Assembly: GCA_037367405.1 (NCBI GenBank)
Contig: JAZKJV010002944.1
Span: 186,001-250,000 of the forward strand
Source of the DNA: Ottelia alismoides
Taxonomy: Eukaryota; Streptophyta; Magnoliopsida; Alismatales; Hydrocharitaceae
DNA length: 64,000 nucleotides
Reading direction: 5' to 3'
Numbering within the stretch: position 1 is the first letter of the stretch; each line of letters starts with the position of its first letter. The notes beneath the pieces were generated by a model that searched no databases, was not told the DNA's origin, and saw only the letters and a list, made by a program, of their open reading frames with translations. Both the position numbers and the translations under genes were made by a program. This document shows, one piece after another, positions 45,948 to 59,383 of this stretch.

Positions 45948-47756
45948 CTTATGTGTCCAACTGCAAGTACAATATCATGATCATGGATCCAATCCATGAT
46001 ATTTTACTGGTCATTATTGAGTATAGTATTGAGTGGGTTTAACGATGGTTATCTAAAATAAGAAATTTGCATAAATACATATTACTTTGATTTAGAAATT
46101 TTTTTATCAAAGTTCTTTTGCCTTGTCCACATTGAAAGTTCATTTCCTTAATTACTTTTAATGTAAGATATATACTTACCATTATATCTCAACAAGATCT
46201 GGGATCTCCTTATCTTTGTTACATCCCAATAATATGACAACCTGTAACTCGGATAAAAAGTAGCCGGAACACATTTCGCCTTGCCAGTCCAACATGCATT
46301 CCCAATTTGATCTTTAACACCCGAGCCCACCATCCCTAAGGTGATGTTGACCTATCATTAACTGAACCAATCGTCAACATGATTAGTACTTGATATGCGT
46401 TATCTAATATCATCCCAATAATTCGAGGACCCGACATTGGGGTTACTATGCATACAACCTTACTCTTTCGAGAAGTAAAGAGCCTGATCCAGATGCACTT
46501 GTATGCAGGAGCTGTCACTTCGGACACGCGTCTCCTACATAAAATCCCTGGCGACGGATCCCTTCACCTTGACGAGAGACCATGGATGTCACTTATGTGA
46601 TCCTCCATATCAGGTTCAAATTCTAATGAATAATTATGAATCATATTCATTACGATTAATTCTTCCAGGGGAATTGCAACTCTATTCATAGTAGAGTGTT
46701 TTAATTTTAATTGTATTCCAATTAATCTAATCATACTAAATTGATGATCCAATTAATATGCGATATTCTATATTGTTACTTGAAATATGTTACTATCTCA
46801 AATACATATTATTTGAATTTTAATAATTAGAAAAATACATCATGATCCCTTCAAACATTATCCCTACCTTACCCGTTGTCATGATCTGTATCGACGGGAG
46901 TGGGACATACCGCTTACGGAGCAACCTGCTACCCCAACGCTCCCCGACTAGACACCATATCGTCTCAGGTCAGGATAATGCGAATTGATCATTTTGTACT
47001 TGAGATGATAATCAATCTTTCAACCGAAGTTATACCGTATATAATATTCATCAAAACTCTTTTGATAATATTATAAGGAGATTTGATGAATAAATCCCCA
47101 ATCATATTCAAGCAACTTTGTTTATTGGAATTGTTGTAACTAATTTGTGATCAAGATCATTTATCTTATCATATTTGGTTGTGGAATTGCCATTTAAGAA
47201 AGTAATTATCATCAAATATTTCACAAATATTCATCAATAATTATTTCTGAAAATTAACCATTAATTTCACTAATTGATTAAATGGCAATCACATGGTTCT
47301 TTATTAGGAAAGTAATTTTCAACAGTGACCCTCACTTACTAAAATTAGCATATCACAATCAATTTAAATCCAAATCAAGCAAAATAAGTTTCTATATTTT
47401 GCTAATTTGATTTACATCAAAACCCAAGTGATTTGCACACATTTTTAGGTATTTCAAAATCGTAATTAACTCTTTAATTATGTCAAGATTCACAATCCCT
47501 GAAACAATGGATACATGTTCACTAAAAAGATCATAACTTGAGCAATCAGATCCAAATCATGCAAACTCAAATAACACGGTTTCCTTATTTAATGGGGAAC
47601 ATAATCTGAGTGATAATTTCATGTTTAAACAATTTAAACAGGTTGGAAAAATCAGATAAAATAGGGCTGTGTGAACAAAGTGCGATAAAATTTCACAAAC
47701 CCTAACGAGCCCAGGTCATCCTAGGTTTATGGATCGTATCTGAAACCTCTGACCTA
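45948..47756 (-). pseudogene. TE-G internal copy 1, 5' portion (leader and gag region)
   Basis: Minus-strand 5' part of the first TE-G internal region, separated from the rest by TE-H. I cannot recognise a gag domain; the frames at 46148-46752 have no motif I trust. A 277-bp segment (46567-46843) bounded by 10-bp direct repeats GATCCCTTCA is absent from the second copy (near 54580). Confidence 0.65.
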
Positions 47757-47770
47757 TGGCTCTGATACCA
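47757..47770 (-). other. Primer binding site of TE-G internal copy 1
   Basis: Minus strand TGGTATCAGAGCCA, two bases from the LTR2 boundary at 47773; initiator-Met tRNA type. Confidence 0.95.
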
Positions 47771-47772
47771 CT

Positions 47773-50398
47773 TGAGGTATATGGGAATATCCTTAAGCAC
47801 AACATGGAAGCATGAGGATCACAGTGTATGCGATTGGAAGCGACTTTTCGCACTAGTTGCTCGAGGCAACAGAGTTTAAAAATTTTCAAATAATGAAACC
47901 ACATGATCCAAGAACACTTCTTAGATTGTTTCATCTAAACCACAACCAAGTATTATGTTTACCTCTTTAAGCATGGTTGCGATCAAGTCTCTAAATGAAG
48001 AAACCTCCTGTCCCAAGTCCGATCCGACAGAGAGAGACGCTTGTGAGCACATTGATGAAACACATACTTATTGCAATCCATGTTGATGATCCAAGCGACA
48101 AATCTCCTGATCTTGTCACATGAGATCCGACGTCTTCTTCATGAGCGAGTCATATTGAAGGAGATAGAGATCCACGAGCTAATGCAGCAGCATAACGACG
48201 ATGCTGCGATGATGGCTACTCTCTCTAGGGCTCCATGGTGGACGGCCACAATGAGAGAGAGAGAGAGAGAAAGAGAGGACGTGTAGAGAATGAGAGAGAG
48301 AGAGAGAATATGTTGTTGTAGTTGTTGTAACTTTGAAGAACAAGGGATGCCTCTTCTTTTATTCTATTTTGGTAGTCCATGGATCACAATCCATGGACCA
48401 CTAAAAATAAATGGATGAGACTGATTTGTGCTTCTTTCATGGCCAAGATTTTGTTACAAAAACACAATAAAAATTAATTTAATTTATATTAAATATATAT
48501 CAATATAATTAATCCCAAATTAAATCAATCAAGCATGGAGATTATGGAATGGAGATTGCCTCCTTCCATGATATGGGAGTGGATGGCCACCCTTTCCTAA
48601 TGGGAGTTGGTGGCCATCCACCCTCCCAATTGGGATGGAGCCAATCTCATGTAATCTCATGAGATTACATTATTCTATGGAAATCTTCAAGATTTAAAAC
48701 AACACTTGTTGTAAAATATTCTAAAAATAGTTCATAATTATATTGTGAATATTGCAATCTTGCCATTGGAAAATTGTGAATCATATTCACAACCCAAAAT
48801 AAAATGTAAATTATATTTTCAATTAATTGTCCAATGTGAATCAAATTCACATCAACATTTAAATTGTAAATGTTATTTACAAATAGCTCTCTCTTATATA
48901 TTATAAATCACCTTTATTATGCATATGATTAATATGGATAGTACTATCCACATTATTTATGTCCATGATAATGACGTCACATTAAATCATCTTGGATCTC
49001 CATTCTCATGTGCCCAAATAATATGAATCACATTCACATTATTCACATCTTTGATAATTAAATCATATTTAGTTATATTATATAACTCTCCTTATAATAT
49101 GAATAAAATTCATATTATTCATGATAATTAAATCACATTTAATTATGAAGATTCTCAATGATCGGATTCATATATCAACAATGGAATTATCCTTGAATTC
49201 TTTCAAGGATAATGCGCTTTCTCTGCGTTTGGAGGAAAGGACAAGACGATTGTACTATTCCACGTGTAGTGACTTGGATATTACGATCACATCTCAAATC
49301 CAGATCTTGCGGACCTCTCATAGATATTTGATTAAATAAAGATCACAAATCTAATCTTCTCATAGCATTTGAATCACATTCAGATCAATGTCCAATATTT
49401 GGACCAAGTTCAGATTATTTCTCTACTGAGAGGAGTTACGAAAATCCAGACCCATTTCATCAATCCCTAGGAATGGAAGCGTCATGGTTATACAATCGTT
49501 TATGTGCACATCACCCTCAGATATTCCTAGTACCTGTACATCTTGCATAATGGAAGATCCAGATAAACCCGGAGTTTTAGATCTATTTAGACTGTCTTCT
49601 TCATGGTTTTATAATTAAGTTTCTCATTTGATCATTGGGAGTCAGTATCGATCATATACTTTCCAAAAGCATAAATCATACATAGTTGTTGATCATATAC
49701 TTTCCAAAAGCATATATCAAACCTACAATTTCAGTCAAGCTTCCAAAGTGAGATGACCGTGCACAGAATTTGATTCTTCCCAATATCTCATGAATGAATG
49801 AACCTGTGTGATCCCTTTGAGAGATCATATTACTCATATGCCCTTGTATGCGCACCAGCGTACCGGTATATAGACCTTGATTAGGTCATCAACCTATTGG
49901 TCTGCCAAATGTACATACTCAAACATATAGTAACACATCGGTTTCTGGTCGGAGGATGTATGCCTATATAATGACAAGATACGACATAGGTCTTTGGTTA
50001 TCTCGATCTTGTTAAGTCAACTCTTTGACCTAACTTATCTAACACCTTCGAATCTCTATTCCTATGCCGAGGACCTGCATCAAGAGGTCGATTAGATATC
50101 CGCCTTTAGAGAAAGTATTGCCATCTCCTTCTCAAGCCGGAGATCATCTCTTAATAATACTTAGCAGTGCTTGATGAGTCCTTAATCTAGCTCTTTAGAT
50201 ATTCATCCAAGCACCAGCCTCTACGATTCAAAAATTGAATCAACAACTGTATGATCATTAAGATGGCCATGGTACATATCCCTAATTATACTAAGGGACC
50301 TATTATGTAAATTAATTATTCTTCATTTCAGATCAGGGAATGATATTTGCAATAACATTTATTGCATAATGACTCGCCGTGGTCTCGCATGTCCAACA
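47773..50398 (-). repeat. TE-G LTR2, shared middle LTR, 2626 bp
   Basis: Starts TGAGGTATATGGG (plus strand) and ends GTCCAACA. It serves as 5' LTR for copy 1 and 3' LTR for copy 2. It contains GA-rich runs (48258-48305), a hairpin GTCCATGGAT/ATCCATGGAC (48375-48398) and a 22-bp perfect palindrome at 48649-48670. No gene seen. Confidence 0.92.
48649..48670. repeat. 22-bp perfect palindrome in the TE-G LTR
   Basis: Half-site ATGTAATCTCA followed by its reverse complement. It is also perfect in LTR3 (56388-56409) and has one mismatch in LTR1 (near 23861-23882). Confidence 0.88.
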
Positions 50399-53300
50399 AT
50401 CTCCCACTAGCCCAAAGAACCATTAATGGGCTAATCTTTAAACCCTCACTCATGTGACAATCATAGAATATTTAGAAAAATAGCTAGGTAAGTTGATCAA
50501 TCACTCTGTTCCCAAGAGACTATGCCAAGTCCTTTTACGACACTTGCATATCTCCTAGTAACAGTGCTCCCATCCAATGCGAATGTTGCATCCTATGCAA
50601 CCGAGACTCAATATTGTGGGTTTCAGTGTCGTTGATACTACAACTCAATAATTATTATAACCAGTATATATTTTCCATCATCCTTATCAGAATATTGTTC
50701 CCAAAGATCTATCTCCTAAGGTATCCATAGTTAAGACCTTTTAGATCTATATCTATAAAGTCTTAAGCTCTTGAAGACAAGACTTTAAAATCACTATCTC
50801 AAAAAGTCTTATCATCTTTGAAGATATAGTTATTACTAAAACCAAGTGTTTTATCTCCATAGTAGGATTAGTAACTGTTTACTACTCCCACCGCGTGGCA
50901 GACATCTGTTTTTTGTATACATCTAGCTTACATCTGGCTTCTCATAACTGATGCACAAGGGCAAGCAATTTTAGCATTCACTTCCTCAACTCTTTGAGGT
51001 GCTATCCCTTCAGATAGGTCAGTACCATATCTTAAGGGAAGGAAGCCTTTCTTGGAATTTTCCAGAAAATGGAAATGTCCAAGGTGTACCACTAGTGTGA
51101 CGGTCCTAATACCTTCTTTTCTTTGCTTATGAACAAATTCAGAACTAAGATCTAAGAGGTATCCTTAAGATCATATCTCAAGGTACGGAATAAACAATCT
51201 ATAAAATGCTTATTATTATCCTTATATCGTTCTAAATGATTATGATATTATCTACATTTAGCACGATGAACACAATGACACTCCCACCAAGCTTTACACG
51301 GTTCATCAAGATTCTATCTGAAATGATAACATTTTTGATTTCACCAAATCCAATGTTACAACTAAAAGAAGCTTATTTGAGTCTATAGATAGAGTTCCTT
51401 AGCTTGTAGACCTTGCTTTCTCAACCATGAAGCCCTGGGGCTTCTTCATGTGAATATCCTTAGAGAGGTATTCATAGAGAAATGCAATATTGACTTCCAT
51501 CTTGAAGAGTTTAAAGTCAAGTTGTATAGCTATAGTTAGCAATATTTTGACGAAGAGCAAGTCTCATCGCAAGCGATGTCTTCTCTTCGGTGTGTATCTT
51601 GTGGATACGAACCGTGCTTTGAAGGTATCTACATTCTCATCATGTTCCCTCTTTCCCTTGAAGATCCATTTACACCTTAACGAGTCTTACCCATAGAGGT
51701 GGATCCTTGAGGGTCCATATACAACATTTGTACATGACGTCTACTTTAGACTATATTGCTAACATCCATCTTTCCATGTCATGATCTTTAAAAGTTTCAT
51801 CACATGAAGTAAGATCATTGTCATACTTAACTGACACATGGAATCTATCCTCAAACTCATTTAAAGAGGAATGAGTGTTTCATCTTTAATTGTTCTTTTA
51901 GTTTCCTATTTCATAATCCTCATTATCTTCTCAAGATTAAATAAGTTCCTTAACTTCATTTTTATCTTGATTCTCAAGAGAGTCATCCTATAAGAATCAT
52001 ATAATCAGAGAGATCTTTTAAGAATCTCAAGGTCATAAATTAGGTATCTACTACCATCCTTTATTTTCCTAATGAAGTAGCACTCTCTTGTGCTAGATTC
52101 CAGCTTACTTGCATTCATGACAAAGTTATGAAACAAGCAACCCTAAATCCTCAAGTGTCCAACACTAGTCTAGGTTCCAAACCATAACTTATGAGGATGT
52201 TCGAGTTTAGATTTACATGGAATCTTTCTAGGGATATATATTGTAGTCTCTACTACATATATACCTATAAACAAAGATGTAATTATGCGAAGATTCATCA
52301 TTGATCAAATCATGTCACACATGATCCAATTGTATCTCCCTACAACTCTATCGAGTTTAGGTGTTTATTAGGAGGAGTGAGATAGGAATGATATTCCTAT
52401 CTCCATAACGTATTCCTTGAACTCAACTAATAGGTACAATCTACCTTGATTAGATCAAATTCATTTCATCTTCCTTCAAACTTTGGTTCTAAACTAAAAT
52501 AGTGAAATATTTGAACATTTCAAAGATTTCTAGGGTGAAGGGAAGAAATCTCATGTCACAAATAAACATTAATAGATATCACACATCATTAATGTTTATT
52601 ATGATATAGATGATGTGCATACATCAATATATATGAGATCTTGAATATCTTGACATCTTACACCATTCCTAAAGAAGGGTGCATTGGATATTTTTACTTT
52701 TGAATACAGTGTTCATAAGTATGTAAGATTTGAACCTTTAGACAATCTAAAGTTCAATATCTTACTAGTCTATTGATCTCCTTACCAGACTTATGTCCAA
52801 GACATGATGCCAGATCATTGTCAAATGATCTTCATCCCCTATTGATATTTAAAGGTTTAATTTTCAGTATTAGAAATGCTAGTGAACCATTCATTAATTT
52901 TCTAATTTAGTAGAGTCCACTAGATGTTAGACTGCAATATGAAATATATCCATCATCTGATAGGTTTATTCCATAATTCATGTTTATTTCCAACATTTAT
53001 AAATAAACAATGAGTGTATTCTAATATCTAGGTCATAGATACATTCTCCAAGACTAAGAACTCTCCCACTGAAATTATGATGTCTATCTATTCAATAGAG
53101 ATTGTAGCAAAAATTGCATCAATGTCCATGTAGATGACAATTGAACCTTAAGATCAAAATTTTTAGTCTTCTAAAACATATGCAACCTATTGCAAGTGTT
53201 ATTAGAAGAATTAGATGCAATTATCATACTTTGATTTATCAAATAAGAAAGTCAATTTCAATGATTATATGTAGATGTAAATTATTTCTATGCACTATCT

Positions 53301-55496
53301 GAGTCCTTCTCTAAGGATTCTAGATAGACTTGATAGTCATACTATCAGCACATCAGCTTATTGTAGTACTGGTATTTATCCAACTCTTTGAATATCATAG
53401 TATGGAAACATAAGTACAACCAACTCCTTGACTTTCCTTCTTGCTTGGTCAGACCCATGCTTCCACTGCGTTCCCTTCATCTATAAACTACCATTGCTTA
53501 AGACAAAGGAACTCTTATGTTTAATTCAAAAGGATATCAATATAAGAATATTTCAACATTTATACATGCTTCATTCAATTCATACAATATGAATATTATG
53601 AAGCTTCATGAATGACTTGAGTATAAACAATAGAATGATGACACTCATCTTATGTACATCCATATAAACTCTAAAGACTTTGATTCAAGCAGGTACTCAA
53701 ACATTTTAAGTACATCATCTCTTATCGAGCCAGCATTGTGCATAAAACAGTGAACCATGCCATTCATGAATAAATGTTGAGAGAACATAAGTTTCCCAAA
53801 GGATTATTTGACAATTACGATCATCATCGACATGTCACTTTTAAAGTACATTCGATGAGATATCAAGATTATAGAGACATACAAACCCTTGGATTATAGT
53901 CCTATTGTCTATTTAATTTTCATTCATCATTATTTTGAGGAAACTTCCACATTGCAACCACATACCTTATGTGTCCAACTGCAAGTACAATTTCATGATC
54001 ATGGATCCAATCCATTATATTGTACTGGTCATTATTGAGTATAGTATTGAATGGGTTTAACGAGGGTTACCTGAAATCAGAAATTTTCATAAATACATAT
54101 TACTTTGATTTAAGAATTTTTATATCAAAGTTCGTTTGCCTTGTCTACATTGAAAATTCATTCCCTTAATCACTTTTAATGTAAGAGATATACTTACCAT
54201 TATATCTCAGTAAGATTTGGGATCTCCTTCTTATCTTTGTTACATCCTAATAATATGAGAACCTGTAACTCGGATAAAAAGAAGCCCGAATACATTCCGC
54301 CTTGCAAGTCCAACTTGCATTCCCAATTCGATCTTTAACACCCGGGCCCACCACCCCTAAGGTGACGTTGACCCATCATTAATTGAACCAACCATTAACA
54401 TGATTAGAACTCACTATGCATAATATAATATCGTCCCAATAATTTGAGGACCCGATATTGGGGTCACTACGCATACGACCTTACTCTTTTGAGGAGCTAA
54501 GAGCCCGATCCAGACGCTCTTGTATGCAGGAGCTATCACTTCGAACATGCGTCTACTACATACAATCCATGGCGATGGAACCCTTTCCCTTCAAACATTA
54601 TCCCTTCCTTACTCGCTGTCATGGCCAGTACCGACGGGAGTGGGATAGACCATTTATGGAGAAACTTGCTACCCCAATGCTCCCCGACAAGACACCATAT
54701 ATGCCTTAGGTTAGGATAATGCGAATTGATCACTTTGTACTTGAGATGATAATCGATCTTTCAATCGAAGTTATACAATATATAATATTCATCAAAACTC
54801 TTCTAATAATTTTATAAGGAGATTTGCTAAATAAATCCCAATCTTATCCAAGCATCTTTATTTATTGGAATTATTGTAATTAATTTGTGATCAAGATCAT
54901 TTTTCTTATCATATTTGGTTATGGCAATGTCATTTAAGGAAATAATCATCATCAAATTTTTCACAAATATTCATCAATAATTATTTATGGAAATTAACCA
55001 TTAAATTCACTAATTTATTAAATGGCAATCACATGGCTTGATCAGGAAAGTAATTTTCAACAGTAACCCTCACTTACTAAAATTAGCATATCTCAATCAA
55101 TTTAAATCCAAATCAAGCAAAATAAGTTTCTATAGTCTGCTAATTTGATTTACAACAGAACTCAAGTGATTTGCACGCATTCTCTAGGCTTTGCAAAATC
55201 GTAATTAACTCTTTAATTACGTCAAGATTCGGCATCCTCGAAATAGTGGATACATGTTCACGAAAAAGATCATAACTTGAGCAATCAGATCCAAATCACG
55301 CAAACTCAAATAACATGATTTCCTTATTTAATGGGGAACATAATAAAAGTGATAGTTTTGTGTTTAAATAATATTAAACATGATGGAAAAATCTCACATA
55401 ACATGGCTGCATGAACAAAGCGCGATAAAATTTCGGAAACCCTAACGAGCCGAAGTCGTCCTAGGTTTATGGATCATATCTGAAACCTCTGACATA
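50399..55496 (-). pseudogene. TE-G internal copy 2: copia gag-pol remnants
   Basis: Uninterrupted second internal region (5.1 kb). The PPT-like GGGCTAGTGGGAGAT at 50413-50399 abuts LTR2. The RT box at 51247-51258 reads NVDN, as in copy 1, and is followed by the same in-frame TAG. Around 51510-51420 the RT reads EYLSKDIHMKKPQGFMV without the stops seen in copy 1. The integrase zinc-finger region lies near 52790-52650. The empty target site of TE-H is at 53961-53965. No intact frame remains. Confidence 0.85.
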
Positions 55497-55514
55497 TGGC
55501 TAGCTCTGATACCA
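55497..55514 (-). other. Damaged primer binding site of TE-G internal copy 2
   Basis: The plus strand reads TGGC-TAGC-TCTGATACCA; the extra TAGC (a 4-bp duplication) interrupts the site that is intact in copy 1. It lies two bases from LTR3. Confidence 0.88.
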
Positions 55515-55516
55515 CT

Positions 55517-58158
55517 TGAAGGATATGGGAAGATCCTTAAGCACATCATGGAAGTGTGAGGATCACATTGTATGTGATTGGAAGCGACTTGTCACATTAG
55601 TTGCTCGAGGCAGCGAAATTTAAAAATTTTCAAACGATGAAACCACATGATCCAAGAACACTTCTAAGATCATTTCATCTAAACCACAAACAAGTATTAT
55701 GTTTATCTATTGAAGCGTGGTTGCGATCGAGTCTCTAAATGAAGAGACCTCCTGTCTCAAGTCCGATTCGACGGAGGAAACGCTTGCGAGCGCGTTGATG
55801 AAAAGTGTGCTTCTCGCAATCCATGTTGATGATCCAAGCAACGAATCTCTTGATCTCGTCACACGAGATCCGACATCTTCTTCACGAGTAAGGCACATTG
55901 AAGGAGATGGAGATCCATGAGCAAACAATCCAACAACATAACGGCAATGCTGCGACGATGGCTACTCTCTCTAAGGCTCCATTGTAGACAACCACAATGA
56001 GAGAGAGAAAGAGGACATGTATAGAATGAGAGAGAGAGAGAGAATATGTTGTTGTAGTTGTTGTTGTAACTTTGAAGAGCAAGGGATGCCTCTTCTTATA
56101 TTGTATTTCGGGAGTCCATGGATCACAATCCATGGACTACAAAAAATAAATGGATGAGATTCATTTGTGCTTCTTTCACGGCCAAGATCTTGTTGTAAAA
56201 ACACAACAAAAATTAATTTAATTTAGATCAAATATAAATCATTAAAATTAATACCAAGTTAAATCAATCAAGCATGGATATTATGGAATGGAGATTGCCT
56301 CCTTCCATGATATGGGAGTGGATGGCCACCCTTTCCTAATGGGAGTTGGTGGCCATCCACCCTCCCAATTGGGACGGAGCCAATATCATGTAATCTCATG
56401 AGATTACATTACTCCATGAAAATCTCCAATATTTACAACAACACTTATTGTAAAACATTCTAAAAATAATTCATAATTATTTTGTGAATATTGCAATTTT
56501 GCCACTGGAAAATTGTGAATCATATTCACAACCCAAAATAAAATGTAAATTACATTTTCAATTAATTGTCCAATGTGAATCCAATTTACATCAACATTTA
56601 AATTGTAAATGTTAGTTACAAATAACTCCCTCTTATATATTATTAATCACATTTGTTATATATATGATTAATATGGACAATGCTATCCATATTATTTATG
56701 TCCAGGATAATGACATCACATTTAATCAACTTAGATCTCCATTCTCATGTGCCCAGATAATATGAATCACATTGACATTATTCACATCTTTGATAATTAA
56801 ATCATATTTGATTATCTTAGATAGCTCTCCTTATAATATGAATAAAATTCATATTGTTCATGATAAACAAATCACATTTAATTATCAAGTTTCTCAATGC
56901 TCGGATGCATATATCAGCAATGGAATTATCCTGGAACTCTTTCTAGGAGAATGCGCTTTCTCTGCCTTTGGAGAAAATGACAAGGCAATTGTACTGTTGA
57001 ATGTGTAGTGACTTGGATATTGAGATCACATCTCAAATCCAGATCTTGTGGACCTCTCATATATGCTTTATTAAATTAAGACCACAAATCTAATCTTCTC
57101 ATTGCATTTGAATCACATTCATATCAATGTCCAATATATAGATTAAGATCAGATTGCTTCTCTACTGAGAGGAGTCACTAAAATCCAGACCCGTTTCATC
57201 ACTTCCTAGGAATGGAAACATCATGGTTATAGAATCGTTTATGTTCACATCACCCTCAGGTATTCCAAATACCTGTACATCCTACATACTAGAAGATCCA
57301 GATAAACCCAGAGTTTTAGATCTATTTAGAATGTCTCCTTCATGGTTTTATCATTAAGTTTCTCTTTTGATCATTGGGAGTCAGTATCGATCATATACTT
57401 TCCAAAAGCATATATCATACGTATATGTTGATCATATACTTTCTAAAAGAATATATCAAACCTACAAATTCAGTCAAGCTTCCAAGTGAGATGATCGTGC
57501 ACGTAATTTGATTCTTCCCAATATATCATGAGTGAGATCAAGTCTTCCGGTTCAGTAAATGAACCTGTATGATCCCTTTGAGAGATCGTATTACTCGTAT
57601 GCCCTTGTATGCACACCAGCACGCCGGTGTATAGACCTTGATTAGGTCGTCAACCTATTGGTATGCCAAATGTACATACTCAGACATATAGTGACACATC
57701 TGTCTCTGATCAAAGGATGCATGCCTATATCATGACATGAGAAGACATATGTCTTTGGTTATCTCGATCTCGTTAAGTCAACTCTTTGACCTAACTTATC
57801 TAGCACCTCCGAATCTCTATTCCTATGCAGATGACCTACATCAAGAGGTCGGTTAGATATCTGCCTTTAGATAAAGAATTGCATCGACTTCTCAGGTGGA
57901 GATCATCTCTTAATAATCATTTGTCGGTGCTTGATGAGTCCTCAATCTAACTCTTTAAATATTCATCCAAGCATCAGCTTCTATGATTCAATAATTGAAC
58001 CAACAACTGTATGATTATTAAGATGGCCATGGTACATAGCCCTAATTTTACTAAGAGACCTATTATGCAAATTAATTATTCTTCATTTCAGATCAGGGAA
58101 TGATCTTTGCAATAACATTTATTGCATAATGGCTCGTCGTGGGCTCGCACGCCCAACA
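55517..58158 (-). repeat. TE-G LTR3, 2642 bp
   Basis: TGAAGGATATGGG to GCCCAACA. It shares with LTR2, against LTR1, the segment with the CCATGGAT hairpin (56113-56138) and the extra 44 bp near 57815-57860. Followed by TAGAT, the right target duplication. Confidence 0.92.
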
Positions 58159-59383
58159 TAGATCAATTTTAACCTAATTGTAGTTCAAAATTGAATGAAG
58201 AATAAGGCTAAATAGACGGGAATAACTATAACGGTCCAAATTGGACTAAATAGTAAATACAGAAACCTGCTTGGGTTTAATTACAATTTTTCAAAAAAAA
58301 ACATGACTTATTTGTAATTTTTGATCTTTCTTGGGCTTATATGCAATTTGCCCAAAAGCAACGTGCTTTTCACGTAATCGGTATTAGGCTCGATTGTGAG
58401 GTTTGAGCCACACGTCGCTTGTTGGGGGCTCGTTGTCGGTTTGGACGCTCAATGCCTTAGGGATGAAATACTGCCTCGGAGATGAGGCTTAGATAGAATA
58501 GGGGCCATTGGATTTGATATGTAGGATCAAATCAAAAGACATTCTTCCCTCTCCTCCTTAGAAGGCGTCGCTTAGGCAGAGCTCTGATAGAGTCAATCTT
58601 CCTCCTTCGCTTATGTCTGAGCTGCTTGAGAGTCGGGGAAGGTCATTGAATCACATACGATCAAGTCAAAGTCCTTATCTTTCGAAAGGTTGCCCTAGAA
58701 CACCGTGGTGACCTATGGTTGTTGGAGACGAAGGTCTGCAACCTTACTCTGATGGAATTTCGATCATTGAAGACCTCTTGCCACCTGCAAGTGTTAGAGA
58801 AACAAGCCCAAACACACGAGTCTATTGGAATATAAGGTAGATGGAATGGAGGGCTTAATCGGGCGGAGGAACTGAAGACCCAAATGGGTCTTTGATCTTT
58901 GCAAGGTCAGAGAAAGAATGAAGTGGATCAGCTTTAAGTGGTTTCAGTGGAATGCACGTGCGGACGATGGAGTTGATGCGAAGAAATACAAATGTTTACA
59001 ATAAGGATTAGTTGATGAAAACATATGAGGTAATAGGGAGAAAATAGAGTCAAAAAAAGATAAAAGATTTTACCTAAATGAAGAATGAAGAAGATGATAG
59101 ATCAGGGCATTTACAGGACCAGAGGAGTATCTTAGATGCTTCTCCAAATCGTCACCGATCTCCAGGGCCTATTGGGATCGCTCGAGCATCACCTATTGAA
59201 GGTCTACTGCTTGTCTGAAATACCAAGGATCTCTTCGAAGCTCTCCTCCATCGTGGGTCGTCTTAAATTGACTTTTATATCATAGAAGCAAGGAAGGGGT
59301 TGAGAGTTGGCTCTCGAAGTGGCGGATAACCGCCTCAAGTGGTGGTGGAGGGATTTTCAAGGAGAAGTTGTGGTGGTTCCAGG

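Larger units (their letters stand above)
23130..58158 (-). mobile_element. Tandem Ty1/copia array TE-G (LTR-int-LTR-int-LTR), minus strand
   Basis: Three LTRs (23130-25585, 47773-50398, 55517-58158) alternate with two internal regions, all on the minus strand. Flanks are GAGAT (23125-23129) and TAGAT (58159-58163), a 5-bp target duplication with one mismatch, so the whole array stems from one insertion site. Each internal region has a PPT-like GGGCTAGTGGGAGAT at its 3' end and an initiator-Met primer site at its 5' end. Excluding the nested TE-H, they are about 5.4 and 5.1 kb. Coding regions are heavily decayed copia gag-pol. Confidence 0.9.

Noticed and set aside
46148..46752. Minus-strand frames of about 60 residues as a TE-G gag
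   Set aside because: No gag motif or zinc knuckle could be recognised, and copy 2 does not preserve the frames.
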